The notes: generated by a model from the sequence alone, not told the origin. Shown: positions 10,857 to 22,738, counted from the stretch's first letter. The stretch is 64,000 nt of DNA from Owenia fusiformis (GCA_903813345.2 CAIIXF020000010.1:32018425-32082424), one strand, 5' to 3'. A program made the numbers and translations.

Positions 10857-12797
10857 AATTCACAGGCTGGTATCGAAAAATTTGTTCGCTGTGACGGAGC
10901 GTGCCATTTTGCATAGAAACACTAAGAAACCCACACAATTTATTTTTCACTCATATGTTTCGCTTTACCAAAGAAAATTTCTTACTCCATGCAATGAGTA
11001 TATCATTTGCGGGTAACTTTAACTTTTGTTTGAAGATCAACAACGCTAAGAGTAAAAGCTATTGAAAACGGCGCCAGGGTATCATACTCCAAAATGTACC
11101 ATTACTTTTATTTCTTTTTAGGCCTAGTGATACAATATAGTGACACTATAATATTTACATATGTTTTTAGCATAACTCTGAAGGTATTAATGATATATGA
11201 TGTATTGGGTATTTTTAATATTTTTTATAAAAAATAATGTTTATATTTTTTGTCAGCTGTGATGGAGCAGTTTTAACTGTGAACTAAGTCAAGAATTATA
11301 AGATTCAAATTATATCTTTTAAAAGTACCCTTAGAAGAGAGAACGTTACAAATCAAGTTCCTAAATTATGACAAGTAGCCTCGGGCAGATCTGGGGTAAA
11401 GTAAATCTGAGATAAAACAACAACTCTTAGCATTTTTCAGAGGTTTGTACTGAAATCAACATGAATCAACATGGTGTAAATTCAACATAATATTTCTACT
11501 ACATTTTCGCCTAGACGTCTTGGAATGTCACCTGTAGAGTAAATAGGGTTAATATGAATTTATTCGAAATAGGGCACAGACATCCTGCATTCCGACTGAT
11601 GTATAACCTTTTGCCACATAATATTACTGTATGTTAGATGATACCGATACAGATTTAATTTGTAATTATTTGAAATTCATGAAATTCATTGTTTTGCATA
11701 GACTAAAAAAATTATAAAAAAAGTCTTGGTAAACGTGCTGCACTGTAAAGCCTGTATCAATGAATATCTTTCTCTAGTGAACACCTCTTATCAAATATTC
11801 CTTTGACTTCTGTATGAAATTGCCTCTATGGAGTGAACATCCACCAACTGGGAACACATTTTTGGGCTCCATATTTGTTCACTGTGCACATGTTTTACTG
11901 TAGTTGTATCAGATAGCCATGACTCTTATTCAAATAAAGAACAATTTTAAAACAAATTTTGCATTTTCGTATTTCAAGATACACTTCACTTACCTTTTGG
12001 AACGGCTAAAGAGGGTAGAACAATCAGTAGTCCATACCGTTATATATATTTAGCTTCATCTTCGGCAAATAATTTTACTTCAAATAATCAAGTTACCGTA
12101 AAAATGACCATGTCAGGTGATGGATCCACTGTAGGCACTCAAAAGGCAAATACCCTATACTGAAATGAAGTTGACTATCATTTTCATGAGTTACCATGCG
12201 TAAGTTGGATTGCAGTACAAACTGAGAAAAGAAGCTTAATGAGTGGTCGTACATCTCAGAATTTGAATTGTGTACTTTCATTACGTTTCATTTTTCAGAA
12301 TACTTAACAGAGAGATTTGACATGTCCGCTCCTCCACAGTGAAGTTGTAACAGATATATTATGAATCTTGAATTCTGAACGTATTTCAGATTTGAAACTG
12401 CTCCGTCACAGCTGACAAAAATTTTTAACATTTTTTATAAAACAAATTAAAAACACCCAATACATCAAGATCTCATTAATACCTTCAGAGTTATGCTGAA
12501 AACATGTAAATATTATCGTGTCGCTATATTGTACCATTAAAAAGAAATGGTACATTATGATACTCCGACACCGTTTTCAAGTTTTTACTCTTTGCGTTTG
12601 CGTTGTTGGACTTCAAACAGAAGTTAAAGTTACCCATAAATTATATAGTCATTGCATAGAGTCAGTAATTTTCTTTGATATAGCAAAACATATTAGTAAA
12701 AAAATAAATTGTGTGGATTTCCTAGTGTTTCTATGCAAAATAGTACGCTCCGTCTCAGCGGACAAACTTTTCAATACAAGCCTGTGATAATTGTTAA
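10857..12797. mobile_element. Foldback-like element with ~400-bp inverted arms
   Basis: Arm 10857-11276 and arm 12392-12797 are diverged inverted copies of each other, separated by about 1.1 kb. Matching landmarks include CACAGGCTGGTATCG / its complement near 12785, the CGCTGTGACGGAGC-type motif, and 'caaaatgtaccattac' against its complement near 12530. Each arm is itself bounded by direct copies of a TTTGTC-GCTGTGAYGGAGC motif (about 10881-10903 and 11257-11276; complements at 12397-12416 and 12749-12771). The centre has no recognisable gene. Open frames seen on both arms (10558-10950 minus, 12709-12948 plus) are mirror readings of the same repeat. The superfamily is unknown and no clear target duplication was identified. 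Confidence 0.65.
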
Positions 12798-12799
12798 TA

Positions 12800-14185
12800 G
12801 CTGTTTTATCTCAAAAATTGGTGGAGAGAATTTGAACATAAAATTACATGAAATGGCAGACCAAATTCTCAGAATAGAAACTCTGGAAATAGTCAAGCCA
12901 ACCTCACAATATCACGTGGATGCCAATGGAATTGTCCTTCTAATGTAATAAAGGAATCACACTCTATTTCAGGCACCCTATTACCTGTTGTGTGATTTTA
13001 GTTGTGTCATCCCCCCACCTTTTTCTTCATCCAGCTAAATCTTCTACAAATCTATTACTCATCACACTGCACCAATATGTGCAGATGGTGTTAAAATTCT
13101 ACATGTGCTTATCATAAAACCTACTTATCTTACAATTCACTTTGGTGGTACATACTAAAATTACTTCATCATTAAATGGTGTACAACCACAACGCAACCA
13201 ACATGTTAAATTCACTGTGTATGAATGCACCACAGTACTTTACAAATATTCTTTTTATTTGGTGTAAATTACACAATGGTTGAAGAAAACACACCTTTTA
13301 TCAAACAACTGACATTCGTAGTTCATTTTCCTTCAATTACTATATGTGGTATGTCATGCAGTTATGGTTTAATACCTTTACAATCTATGGTCACCAAGTT
13401 TCAATCATTACCTTTATATTCCAATTTTTATACTTAGAACTTAAAAATGATAACTATAATGTACAAAGTAGTGATGGCTGATAGTCCTGTTGCCCATTAT
13501 TGACGTCTCATAAAAGGCCCAGGATCTCGCCAAGATGTTCTTTGAAGCATGTTCCTGTAGGATACTAACTGCAAAGCTACACAGCCAGGTGCCCAATCTG
13601 ACATCACTGAGCCCTTATAATTTTACAACAGTTTCATCAGAATCTCACAACCATTACTTTTCATAATTCATCTAATTTCTCCCAAAATGCACTTCCGGCT
13701 ATACTACAATATAATATCTCCAAAACTGTTAACTTGAGTGTTGAGCAATCTCTTGCTATCTCACCAGTGTAGAGAGAATGGCATCAAGTTAAAAAGCAAA
13801 GAAAAAATAATTGTTCTTAGAGAGAATTTAACTATTAAGGCTGTTGAACCTATAACACTCTAAACAATCACAATTGAAGATAAACACAATGCACATAGAG
13901 CTGAAGAAAAAATAATATATTATTGATATGAACTATTTAAAACAAGTACAAAGTAATTCTAGAACTTCTTGTAGACAAGACAGAATGTAAATGTACGATA
14001 GCAATTGTATATTAGTCATATTCATATGGTTAATTTGGGACTGTAGACACAACAGTTGAATTACAAAGTAAATGTTGTTTCAACAATTGATATCACCACA
14101 GTGTGTATAGATCTGCCATTATAAATTTGATGCAACTTTTGAGGAATAAATTGAGTAACACCTCAAGACTTCTTAGCATTAGAAA
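12800..14185. other. Non-coding stretch, nothing recognised
   Basis: A 70-codon ORF at 13225-13437 plus and a few shorter ones occur without recognisable domains. No clear repeats beyond short A/T runs. Confidence 0.35.
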
Positions 14186-14190
14186 AAAAA

Positions 14191-14216
14191 AGCATAAGAA
14201 AGATTTTTCTTATGCT
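14191..14216. repeat. Perfect 11-bp stem hairpin
   Basis: AGCATAAGAAA and TTTCTTATGCT pair perfectly around a GATT loop. It lies outside any gene and lacks the sequence of a histone-type 3' stem. Confidence 0.6.
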
Positions 14217-14606
14217 GTGATATTTGTCATACATATAAACTGAACCTCAAATACAACGCTTACAGATTATTTTGCTTTTGTCATCTGCCATTATCTATGA
14301 GGAAGATAGAGAGATTGCCCATTGGGTTGCGAAAAAACCACAGCTAGAGCATCAAAAGCTCAACATATGATTGCTCACCTGGCATTTTTAGGAACTAAAC
14401 ATGCTTTTATGTGCAACAAGAAGGTAAAGGCATTCTTATTTTGAGGACTTGACACTCCTTAATAGACAGCTTTTTAAGCAGGTTAAGATGATCCCAGATG
14501 TACAGAGTGCTCAGTAGTTGAATCGGAAGATCATGGAAAATCTATCTATTCACTTGCCAAATTAACTAAACATATTTATGCACTGGTGATCCACTCGATT
14601 ACGCTG

Positions 14607-14633
14607 GTTACCAAAACGAACCGTTTTGGTAAC
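14607..14633. repeat. Perfect 12-bp stem hairpin
   Basis: GTTACCAAAACG and CGTTTTGGTAAC pair with a 3-base AAC loop. It lies about 120 bp from the larger palindrome at 14755-14949 and may belong to the same element. Confidence 0.65.
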
Positions 14634-14754
14634 AAAATGTCGGAACATCGAAGGTACGATTTTTTCTCGTTTCCTTATTTTTTTACACGTTGTGGGCAGA
14701 ATTCCCACGACATTTTGAACACAAACGTGTATCAGTATCATATGTTTAAGAAAT

Positions 14755-14949
14755 TGTACATATTTGCGAACAAATAGCTCAGAAGACAACAGAATCGTCG
14801 ATTTACTTACTCATTTAAGTTACATAAACGTTTTTTTCGAAAAACAATTAAGATCTGCACTTTTAACCCAAACCGTTTATGTAACTTAAGTGAGGAAGTA
14901 AATCGACGATTCTGTTGTCTTCTGAGCTATTTTTTCGCAAACATGTACA
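14755..14949. mobile_element. Large near-perfect palindrome (MITE-like)
   Basis: Left arm 14755-14830 and right arm 14874-14949 are inverted copies of about 76 bp, with only a few mismatches and small indels. The inner core (AGCTCAGAAGACAACAGAAT and the bases after it, against its complement at about 14910-14933) is exact. The loop is about 43 bp and AT-rich. Such a structure would extrude as a hairpin and is typical of a foldback MITE. No protein is encoded. Confidence 0.75.
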
Positions 14950-15086
14950 TGGTATGGCTGAAAATGACACGTGTTATCAATGAATCTGATGAAAATAATA
15001 ATCTCTATTTCTAGGGACACTGTTAACATGTTGATTCTTTGTCTTCAACAAGTGTGCAGAAACCATAACGGCTGGAACTCAAAAAT

Positions 15087-15323
15087 ATGCTGTACGCCAA
15101 AAAGTCTGAGCGATTGATACAAATGATACAAAACCTTTCAGTGGGGAGTGCAGTAGGATGTGTGACTAAAGGTTGTGGTCTTTGCTGGGCATGGAAAGGA
15201 ACATGGACTGATTTTGAAAGACACCTGATTGGATGCCCAAACAAAATTGTGCAATGCCTAGCAGAAGGTAGAAACCAAACAGATTTGTCAATGCACTTGC
15301 TGACAGTTTTCTCCCCGATCTAG
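15087..15323 (+). pseudogene. TRAF-type zinc finger fragment
   Basis: The 78-codon frame has a central segment GCVTKGCGLCWAWKGTWTDF followed by ERHLIGCPNKIVQC. This is the TRAF-type zinc finger pattern: C-x-x-x-GC, then W-K-G-T-x-x-DFE-x-HL, x-x-CP-x-x-x-V-x-C. Such fingers occur in TRAF adaptors and related E3 ligases, where they follow a RING and precede a coiled coil and MATH domain. Neither a RING nor a MATH domain is visible. The frame stops at 15323, and a Lys-rich, TRAF-linker-like stretch follows in another frame to about 15570, ending near a GTTAGT donor. It may be one exon of a real gene whose other exons I cannot see, or a duplicated fragment. Confidence 0.5.
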
Positions 15324-15336
15324 TCCTATTAAAAGT

Positions 15337-15425
15337 CCTGTAAAAACAAAAGTGGAAAGGGTAAAAGTAAAAATACCAAAACAAAAATGGCTAAGGTTCC
15401 ATATACCTTAAATCATTAGGAAGAA
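15337..15425 (+). repeat. Lys-rich linker shared with 23840-23930
   Basis: The DNA around 'gggtaaaagtaaaaatacca', 'aaaatggctaaggttccata' and 'aaatcattaggaag' matches 23855-23930 ('gggtaaaagtagaagttcc', 'aaaatggctaatgttccata', 'aaatcatcaggag'). Both read KGKS-x(4-7)-KMAxVPY in one frame. The two loci therefore share a duplicated segment, here after a TRAF-type finger and there before a PHD-type finger. Confidence 0.6.
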
Positions 15426-16014
15426 ATAAGAATTAAATTGCCCAAATTTGCCAAAATGAAATAGGAAAATTAGACCAGCATGTAACCAAGCCAGAAAGGT
15501 TGACCAGAAGTATATCATAACACTTGATCCAACATCTCCCATAGTGGAAGGTTAGTCATATCTATACTTTTACAGCATAGTTTTGTTTTGATGACTTAAC
15601 TTTTCATTATGACAAGATGTTCAAAGGGGTTTTGCCTTGCACGCATTGCCATTTACTTGTGTTTATTTCTTGTAGAAATTCATTAAAATAAAAATTTAGG
15701 GAACAACAAAATAAAATATTATATTTATCAACATAAAAATGGCTGATCCAACAAAGTAAATAAATTACCTGAGACAGCAAAATTAACTCTAATGAGAAAG
15801 CAAGGAAAACTTCTATGGAATAAATGAAAGTGCACTTTGCTTGGGGAAAGACAGTTTTTTCCCTTTGTGTTTTGGTCTTTGATTGTGATATTGTTTATGA
15901 ATGATGGGGAAAGGGGGACACAAGGCATTGTTTTATTTTACATGAGATCATGGTTTTGGGATATATAGGGTTTGTTTATCCAATGACTGGCATTCAATTA
16001 GAGTTTGCTTTTTC

Positions 16015-16287
16015 TTGCTAGGTTCCATTTCAAACTTCTTTTTTGGGGGTGAAACTCATTACAAACTATATGCACTGAAACTAGAAACTGTCAAATTGAA
16101 ATTGAGTAAAAAAAACAGGAGCTTGATGGGAATTTTTGAGAAAATAGAGAATAAGATGATGAAGGTGATAAAACTGAGTATATCTATTTGGATTGACAAA
16201 AGAATATTATCAAATGATGAGACACAGGATGAGGTTGACAGCATGAAAGTACTGTGGGTAGAATTTAAATCTGATTTTGATCGATGA
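16015..16287 (+). other. Uncharacterised 90-codon open frame, Lys/Glu-rich
   Basis: Begins MLGSISNFFFGGETHYKLY and continues with a heptad-like, charged segment (KLKLSKKN, IFEKIENKMMKVIKL), so a short coiled coil is possible. It lies 0.7 kb downstream of the TRAF-type finger on the same strand, a position where TRAF proteins have coiled coil. I see no MATH domain and the link is speculative. Confidence 0.25.
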
Positions 16288-16299
16288 AAATGAGGCTGA

Positions 16300-18140
16300 G
16301 CAATGAAGTTGTAATATCAAGATCAATATTTTCCTGAATTTTACACTCTCAAGTGGATACTTCGTTCTACCTTAAGCATAGATGGATATAATATAACTAG
16401 GAACCAACTTGTATGCAGGTAATGATGAACTCAAACCAATTTGAAAAGTAATAAACAGTTTCAATAACCACTACCTTTCCAAACCATTCAACATCATCTC
16501 TGGGTCGAACGTCGAAGGAAAAAGAAATTTGCTCTTGGTCACAGAATTGCGAAAAAATTCAGCAAAGACCACGTTAAATACTTATACAAGGAGGAGTTGG
16601 GAGCGAGTCTATACAAGAATCTGATAAATTGGGCAGTTTAAATGTGACCACTGACTAGCAAACCTTCAGAAAATGATTAAAGTCATATCACTCACTCTGC
16701 CTTTGCTTTTGTGAAAAACCTCTCCATAAACATTGTATGGAATCAGGGTGCGTCATATGAGCCAATTATTCACTGGTCAATCGGACCAGTAGGTACCTTA
16801 AAACAACTGGTCTGCTTCAAATCTTACTGGTCAAGCTTGACCGGTACTTCTTCAAAATGAACTGGTCCCCTACAATATATACTGGGCCGCTATTTACAGT
16901 GCATATAGTAGTTTGATAAATTGCCGATCAAATAAAATTGAAAGTAAATTATTTTTCATACCTAGTTTATCATCGTAACCCCCTTAAAATGTTAGATCGA
17001 CTGGATTTTCATGTATTTACCTAATGAATATAACCTCTCAACTTGGGGGAGTACTTACTTGAGAACTCAGATAGATTGTCAGGATAGATTGCCATGGAAC
17101 AAACCTACTGCGCATTGCTTCTGCGCATCGAGAATCAGGGAGCTGCTAATGATCAAGAAAGTAATCTACTTGTGAACTTTTTAATGCATAACGAAGTATT
17201 CGGTTTTTAGATAATTCAATGCAAGGTTTTATAAGGTAATATAAGAGAAATATCTGATTGCTAATACCAGTATGAACCTATGAAGCATTGATCAATTTCA
17301 GTTTGTTTTGAATTTTTGATACACCCCCAAGACTTCATCGTAGAAAAGGCAAGAAAGTACGTCAAATTTGATTGGCCTCATTTCGCTTAAGCGATTTAAC
17401 ATTCATCGAAAATACCGGTTCTTTACTGACCCGGAAATAAGATGACAAAAACTTCAAAATAATTAATTTATTTTCATGAAATCTGGCAGAAATGTTGCAA
17501 AAATAGCAAGTATGTCGATGTAAATTGTGTCATCTAAGCCATTAAGCACTGGTTTGTTACGATTTGTACTATGTTGACCAGGAGGTTGGCTGGTCAACCG
17601 GGCTGGTGACTTGAAAGTGAACTGTAGTCAATCTTTCTTGCAAAGAGAAACAGGGTTGACAAGAAAAGTGACACACTGACATTTCAAGAAAAATGTCTAA
17701 ATCTTAGTTTGGACAGAACAGTAAGTCTCTTTAAACGTTTTGTAATTTCTTCATTTCAATTTTTATCAATAATATATGAATTAATAATATATTGCATGTT
17801 TATTACTAACGTGTGAGAATTACCACCTTATTTATAGATATAAAAAGTTTACCCTAATATTGTATCTACTCTGCTATGATTTGGACTGTTAGATCTACGC
17901 TCACACAAACTTAATATAAGTGTAATAACAAGGCAACATGCAAAACGTCACCCAACAATTTATTACAGATTTCATTCGTAACTAACAACAAACATTTGTA
18001 ACAGTCATTTACCTACAACTGCCCAACTTTTGTTGATGACTGTAACAACATGTCACCACTTTTTTAGTACACTATCTCAATATTTATAAGTATGGCTGTT
18101 TCATGGCATTTTCATTACTTGAATTTCAGGAGATTCCTAA
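16300..18140. other. Intergenic, only fragmentary coding-like signal
   Basis: A short basic frame near 16505-16641 reads RRRKKKFALGHRIAKKFSKD and ends at a stop after about 44 codons; I do not recognise it. Around 16770-16880 and 17578-17605 short words based on ACTGGTC/GACCAGT recur in both orientations. Nothing else stands out. Confidence 0.35.
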
Positions 18141-18199
18141 TTCTAACAGTGGAAGAGAGCCACCAGGATCCTCTGTAATGCCATATTCACCTTTGCAGA

Positions 18200-18292
18200 G
18201 ATGACGTTCCTGAATTTGACTGGCAAGGCCCATGGCAGGAAAAGAATCATTGGAAAGTTGGATCCAAGAAGAATTGGACTCATCATAGGTAA
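18200..18292 (+). pseudogene. Weak BEN-domain-like fragment
   Basis: From 18201 one frame reads MTFLNLTGKAHGRKRIIGKL then DPRRIGLIIG to a GTAAAA donor-like site. The T-G-K-x-x-G-x-x-x-x-x-x-KLDP-x-x-x-x-x-I pattern resembles the start of BEN domains found in invertebrate DNA-binding proteins. A further short frame after an acceptor at about 18573 does not confirm it. Only about 30 residues support the call. Confidence 0.22.
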
Positions 18293-18789
18293 AAATTGAA
18301 TCAACACTTAATGCAGTAAAATCATTATTATTGTTTGAGTTCTAGTCAATTGCTAGTTCAGAGTTAAAACGATTCTATAAAATCCACTGCCAGTATAAGA
18401 GTGTTGAGTTTCAATCATTAGTGATTATTTCAAGTGAACAAATAAAGAAAATTAGTGCATTTAGATTTCTTTTCAGAAAGATTTTCCACTGGACAAGTTT
18501 TACTGTATTGTTTCATATTTGAAAAGTACTCTACTGTCATTATCTAACCAATGCCTCTTTTTATGTATTTTCAGCTCATATTTAAAGCTGTGTCAACAGC
18601 CCGATGGTTAGGGAGGAAATTGGAAAGAAGCTGCGAGATGTACAAAATGGAAACAGGAATCATCTGATGAGACAATAGAGCATATGGACTGTATCTATGT
18701 ATATATCAATATGGACTGTATATAGTATAAATATGTAAAACCTGCACGATTGTACAATTCACTTAGTTATGTACATACAATATATAATC

Positions 18790-18906
18790 CATACATATTA
18801 TGTCCTCTAATGATATAGGGGACATATAAATTGTGCTGGTATGACCAAAATACCTCAAACTAAATAAAGAAGCAGACCATGCATATTATGTCCTCTAATG
18901 ATATAG
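18790..18906 (+). repeat. Left part of an 88-bp tandem repeat split by the 4.1-kb element
   Basis: The unit contains TGTCCTCTAATGATATAGGG followed by gacatataaattgtgctgg and aaataaagaagcagaccat. One full copy lies at about 18790-18877. The second starts at 18878, is interrupted at 18906, and resumes at 23048. Confidence 0.8.
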
Positions 18907-18923
18907 CACTGGGGGGTATCGTG

Positions 18924-19212
18924 ATGCAACAACACCGTGTTGTTGCATCAAGATGGCCAGACTTCCGCTGATAGATTTTCGTACGATGTTTTGTTTTCCC
19001 AATTTACACCCATTTCTAGGACGAGTTGCTCAATAAGCATACACATGCAGTTAGCGCATGATCTATATTTTAAAAAACTGTCATTGGTATACATGTAGCA
19101 TCATCAAGAAGCGATAAATTCGTGGTTTTAATTCCTCACTATTGATGCAACAACACCACTCTGTTTCTAATCGATGATGCAACAACACCAATGTGCTGAT
19201 GCAAAAACGCCA
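18924..19212. repeat. Subterminal palindrome and iterated TGATGCAACAACACC motif, left end
   Basis: Starting at 18924 the TIR holds GATGCAACAACAC and GTGTTGTTGCATC separated by one base, an almost perfect 27-bp palindrome. The half-site recurs singly near 19143, 19181 and (degenerate) 19199. Iterated subterminal motifs of this kind are where transposases of several superfamilies bind, and that is the inferred role. Confidence 0.7.
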
Positions 19213-19529
19213 ATATAATGTATCATTGAACAACAAGAGAAACTGTTTTATGTTCTGTTTACAGGTGTAGGTCGGGACATGAATAAAACCCGTGAGTCAG
19301 TGGTCCATGAACGAAACGTATTTTGTTTGGTTTCTTTGTCTATATCACAGTTAAAATGATATACAAGGCAAACTAAATAAAGTACAGAATCCCTGGGAGG
19401 CAATCTCATTGATATTGTATCTGAAAAATAAAGATTATGCATTTTCTAAATTAAATGCCCTTGATTTACCGTATGGAAATTGCTTACAAATAACTAATAT
19501 AATTTTGGAAAGACAACAGATATCAGTCA

Positions 19530-19735
19530 TTTTGTGTTGTTAGTACCTCAATTGAAATACTCAATTCTGATTGGTTGATTAACGGGCAACAAAATGTATT
19601 GTTAGTGTTGAAATACTCGATTCTGATTGGGTGATTAGTAGCGGTCAAAATTATGTATTGTTAGCACCTCAGTGTAAATACTCGCATCTGATTGGTCAAT
19701 TAGCGGTCAACATTTTTGCCTGTACTCCACCTGTG
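19530..19735 (+). repeat. Three-copy degenerate ~62-bp tandem repeat
   Basis: Each unit carries TTGTTAG, then AAATACTC, then TCTGATTGG and a GGTCAA/GGGCAA word. The units lie roughly at 19537-19598, 19599-19660 and 19660-19725, inside the 4.1-kb element. Confidence 0.6.
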
Positions 19736-19848
19736 CATCATGGGATATCATATTATTGACCGCGTGTGTTACTGTACTACACTTGGGAATTATGGGGAAT
19801 ATGACGTCATAATGTTTACAGAAAAAAACATGGTAGACTTACTCTACC

Positions 19849-19868
19849 GAGCTGACAGAAGTCAGCTC
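19849..19868. repeat. Perfect 8-bp stem hairpin
   Basis: GAGCTGAC and GTCAGCTC flank an AGAA loop, within the 4.1-kb element. Confidence 0.55.
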
Positions 19869-20429
19869 TGGGAAGTTGGATGTATGTGAACTTGAAAAGA
19901 ATAAATCGAGCCCATTTTGACTAAACGCTGTACTGAGTAGCGTTTATAATACGCTATATATTTGAATCAATACATAATTTATTTGTTGTTACCTTATTTT
20001 GTTCCTTCAACAGTCTGTTGTTGTAGTAAATCAATGTTCTTGTAGACAACAAAACTTTTGAATTTAGATTCCAGCCATTTTAGGTCACGCGAGATCTCGT
20101 GACTTTCGAAAGTAAAAATTTGCTACAAAATAACTCGCGCTAGCTAAATATGATATAGTCACATGATCTCTCAGCGGTAATACCCATGCGCATAAAAGTA
20201 CAATGCGCATGTGCACGCATGCGTAAAAAGTTAAAAAATGGTGCGCGCCAGATTTGGAATTTCTCCATTTTAACTGCAATTACACAAGAAGTAGGACTTA
20301 TTGTCACCACGCGTGATGAAAAGGGCAAGTTACATTCAATTATCTTCTTAAATACCGTTTCTTATTCCAGCGCGCCTGCTGGAAGTTGGAGAAAACCGCT
20401 TCACAGGACGGTATATTCTAACGGTGCTT

Positions 20430-20451
20430 CAGCTGGCTTTTGAGCCAGCTG
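20430..20451. repeat. Perfect 9-bp stem hairpin
   Basis: CAGCTGGCT and AGCCAGCTG flank a TTTG loop, 10 bp before the nested repeat block that starts at 20461. Confidence 0.6.
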
Positions 20452-20460
20452 TGTTCAGTA

Positions 20461-20550
20461 ATGGTAGACGGACATTTTGTAAAAGTCCATGAAAGTGATA
20501 TTTTGTCTTTACTAGACTACAAGTATAGCAAAATACAAATAGAAACGTAA
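20461..20550 (+). pseudogene. Captured 29-codon gene start, copy 1
   Basis: ATG at 20461 opens MVDGHFVKVHESDILSLLDY and continues KYSKIQIET to a stop at 20548-20550. A second copy at 20981-21056 begins MEDGHFVNVDENDF but is frameshifted. The order (M-x-DG-x-FV-x-V-x-E-x-D-x-x-x-LL-D, then SK-x-x-x-x-T) recalls the N-terminus of the tyrosine-recombinase-like proteins of invertebrates, which lead into the core-binding region. That resemblance is from memory of the family pattern only. It could be a transduplicated first exon. Confidence 0.25.
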
Positions 20551-21305
20551 AATTAACATTAATTTACTAGTGAGTACGCAGTGATGTGCCGAAAACAGAG
20601 AGTTTAACTACCACTGTCTTCAAATTTTCTTAAACAAATTATTGCTGGCGTGGTTCAAAGAAAAGATTGTGAAATGAAGCCATGATTGATGATTATCGTC
20701 TATATGTGTAATATTAGTTTCTTCTGACTAACAAAACAATTGTAGACCTCTCCGGGCCATTCGGTCAACCGTCAAAATCATATACCTCGACTGTAAACCT
20801 TGAAACTACTGTTGACCTCGACCTTCGGTCTCTGTCAACAGTAGTTTCTCGGTTTACAGTCTCGGTATACAATTTTGCCGGTTCACCTCTGGAGAGGTCA
20901 ACAATTGTATACTGTTGACCGCTTCTAGGTACTGTTGACCGCTACTTCTGAAAAAAAGTTTCATGACGTCACAAAAAAACATGGAAGACGGACATTTTGT
21001 AAACGTTGATGAAAATGACTTTACTAGGCGACAAGTATAGCAAAAATACAAATAGGTCGAGGTTTACAGTCGAGGTATATGATTTTGACGGTTGATCGAA
21101 TGGAGAGGTCTACAATTGTTTTGTTAGTCCGAGTAAACTAATAATAAACATATAGACGACAATCATCAATCGTCTTGGCTTCATTTCACAACCTTTTCTC
21201 CGAACCACGTTAGCAATATTTTTTTTAAAAATATGGAGACAGTGCAAGTAGCTTAACTATGTATTTGGCACATCACAGCGTATTCGTTAGTGAATTTATG
21301 TTAAC
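20545..21305. repeat. Nested inverted repeat block
   Basis: Arm 20545-20800 and arm 21055-21305 are inverted copies: for example 'gacctctccgggccattcgg' reads against 'tcgaatggagaggtctacaa', and CAGTGATGTGCC against GGCACATCACAG. The centre carries the second copy of the captured ORF (20981-21056). The element is therefore a composite of palindromes within a palindrome. Confidence 0.7.
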
Positions 21306-21815
21306 TTTAAAATTGTAGACCTCTCCATTCGATCAACCGTCAAAATCATATACCTCGACTGTAAACCTCGACCTTCGGTCTCTGTCAACAGTAGTTTTTC
21401 GGTGTACAGTCTCGGTATACAATTTTGCCGGTTGGCCTCTGGGGAGGTCAACAATTGTAAACTGTTGACCACTACTAGGTACTGTTGACCCCTATTTTTG
21501 AAAAATTGTTTTTTTAATGTTGAAATTTTTTTAATTTTGAAAAAATAAGTTGTGTAAAAAATTACAAGTATTCGACGGTTTGGGGATTTTTTATGATACC
21601 TTTACTTATCAAATATGTTCACGTGATATTCGATTATATATTCGTCCAATTATTATATTATTTGGACTAACAGAACAATTGTTAACCTCTCTTTTCGGTC
21701 AACTGGCAAAAGTGTCCTCGACCTCTGGTCTTAATCAACAGTTCTTTCAAGGTTTACAGTATCGGTATACAATTTTGCCAGTTGACCTCAAGAGAGGTCT
21801 ACAATTGTATATTGT
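20740..21815 (+). repeat. Three direct copies of a ~180-bp 'gacctctc...aattgt' module
   Basis: Modules at about 20740-20930, 21313-21500 and 21675-21815 share ACAATTGTAGACCTCTC, CTCGACCTTCGGTCT, CAACAGT and CGGTATACAATTTTGCC in order. They are themselves partly palindromic (TGTAGACCTCTC at the left, GAGAGGTCTACA at the right). The 151-codon ORF at 21550-22005 is a reading through this module and not a gene. Confidence 0.65.
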
Positions 21816-22738
21816 ATATCCTTTGTTATCCCACCCAAAGTATGATGTCATATATCAAGTTGAAGAGTTGTATACGCTGCTCAGGAGTTTACGCTATCCA
21901 GGAGTTGTACATCGTTCTCAAGAGTTGTATAGGATGAGGGCTGATGAGTGTTGGTTTAATGATATTGCAGTTATACAATGCTATTATATAACGGTTATTT
22001 ACTGAGAGGAATTCAATATTGGTTTTATTCCGAGAGACAATATGATATTTCCCGAGGGCCCGGGATATCTGGGATAACTGTATCCCTATCAATTTACCTT
22101 TTTGGGCCCTAAATCTTATCACTTTTGTTTACCTTTTTACTCAGTCGGAGAGAAGGAATCCAAAGAGAGCAATAATTATACATGTGCATCGTGTATATTT
22201 TCCATTAAACGTGTAACTAAACGGCCTCTCTAATAAAGTCAATTAGACGTTTTTACACGTTGGCTCTTCAAATTGGAGGAAATAAAGAATCATATCATAT
22301 TATATTATATCATAGATGAAGCAATCATCCCATCAATATAAGCTCACGAATATGGAGATAATATCCAATAGCTCATCATGTTTACCGAGGACGAAACCCG
22401 GGGAACGAAAGATGTTTGTCCTCCATTTTGAATGATACTAACTGGAGTCAGGGTCATCAAACTATGGAACAGTGGTTTATGAAAATAGATTGAGTTACTA
22501 AAGCTTGCCATGTTAAAGGCGATTGAACTATGTTATAGAACAACGTCCAGTACATTATAATATGTAAAAGTATAATTTTTTGAAAAATACATATAAAGGA
22601 TCTTCGCCCGCAGGACGTGTATTTTGAATGCCTTGAGAAGAACGCAAATATGGGTAGGCTAATGGGTAACGTTGTTGCAATAGTAGCATTTAAAAATCTG
22701 CTCCTCTCGAGATTTACGGTCTTTTGAAATTATACTAT

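Noticed and set aside
10558-10950. 130-codon minus-strand ORF as a gene
   Set aside because: It spans the possible LTR remnant and one arm of the inverted repeat; the other arm gives the mirror reading at 12709-12948.
21550-22005. 151-codon ORF as a gene
   Set aside because: It runs through the third copy of the repeated gacctctc module of the 4.1-kb element and has no recognisable domain.
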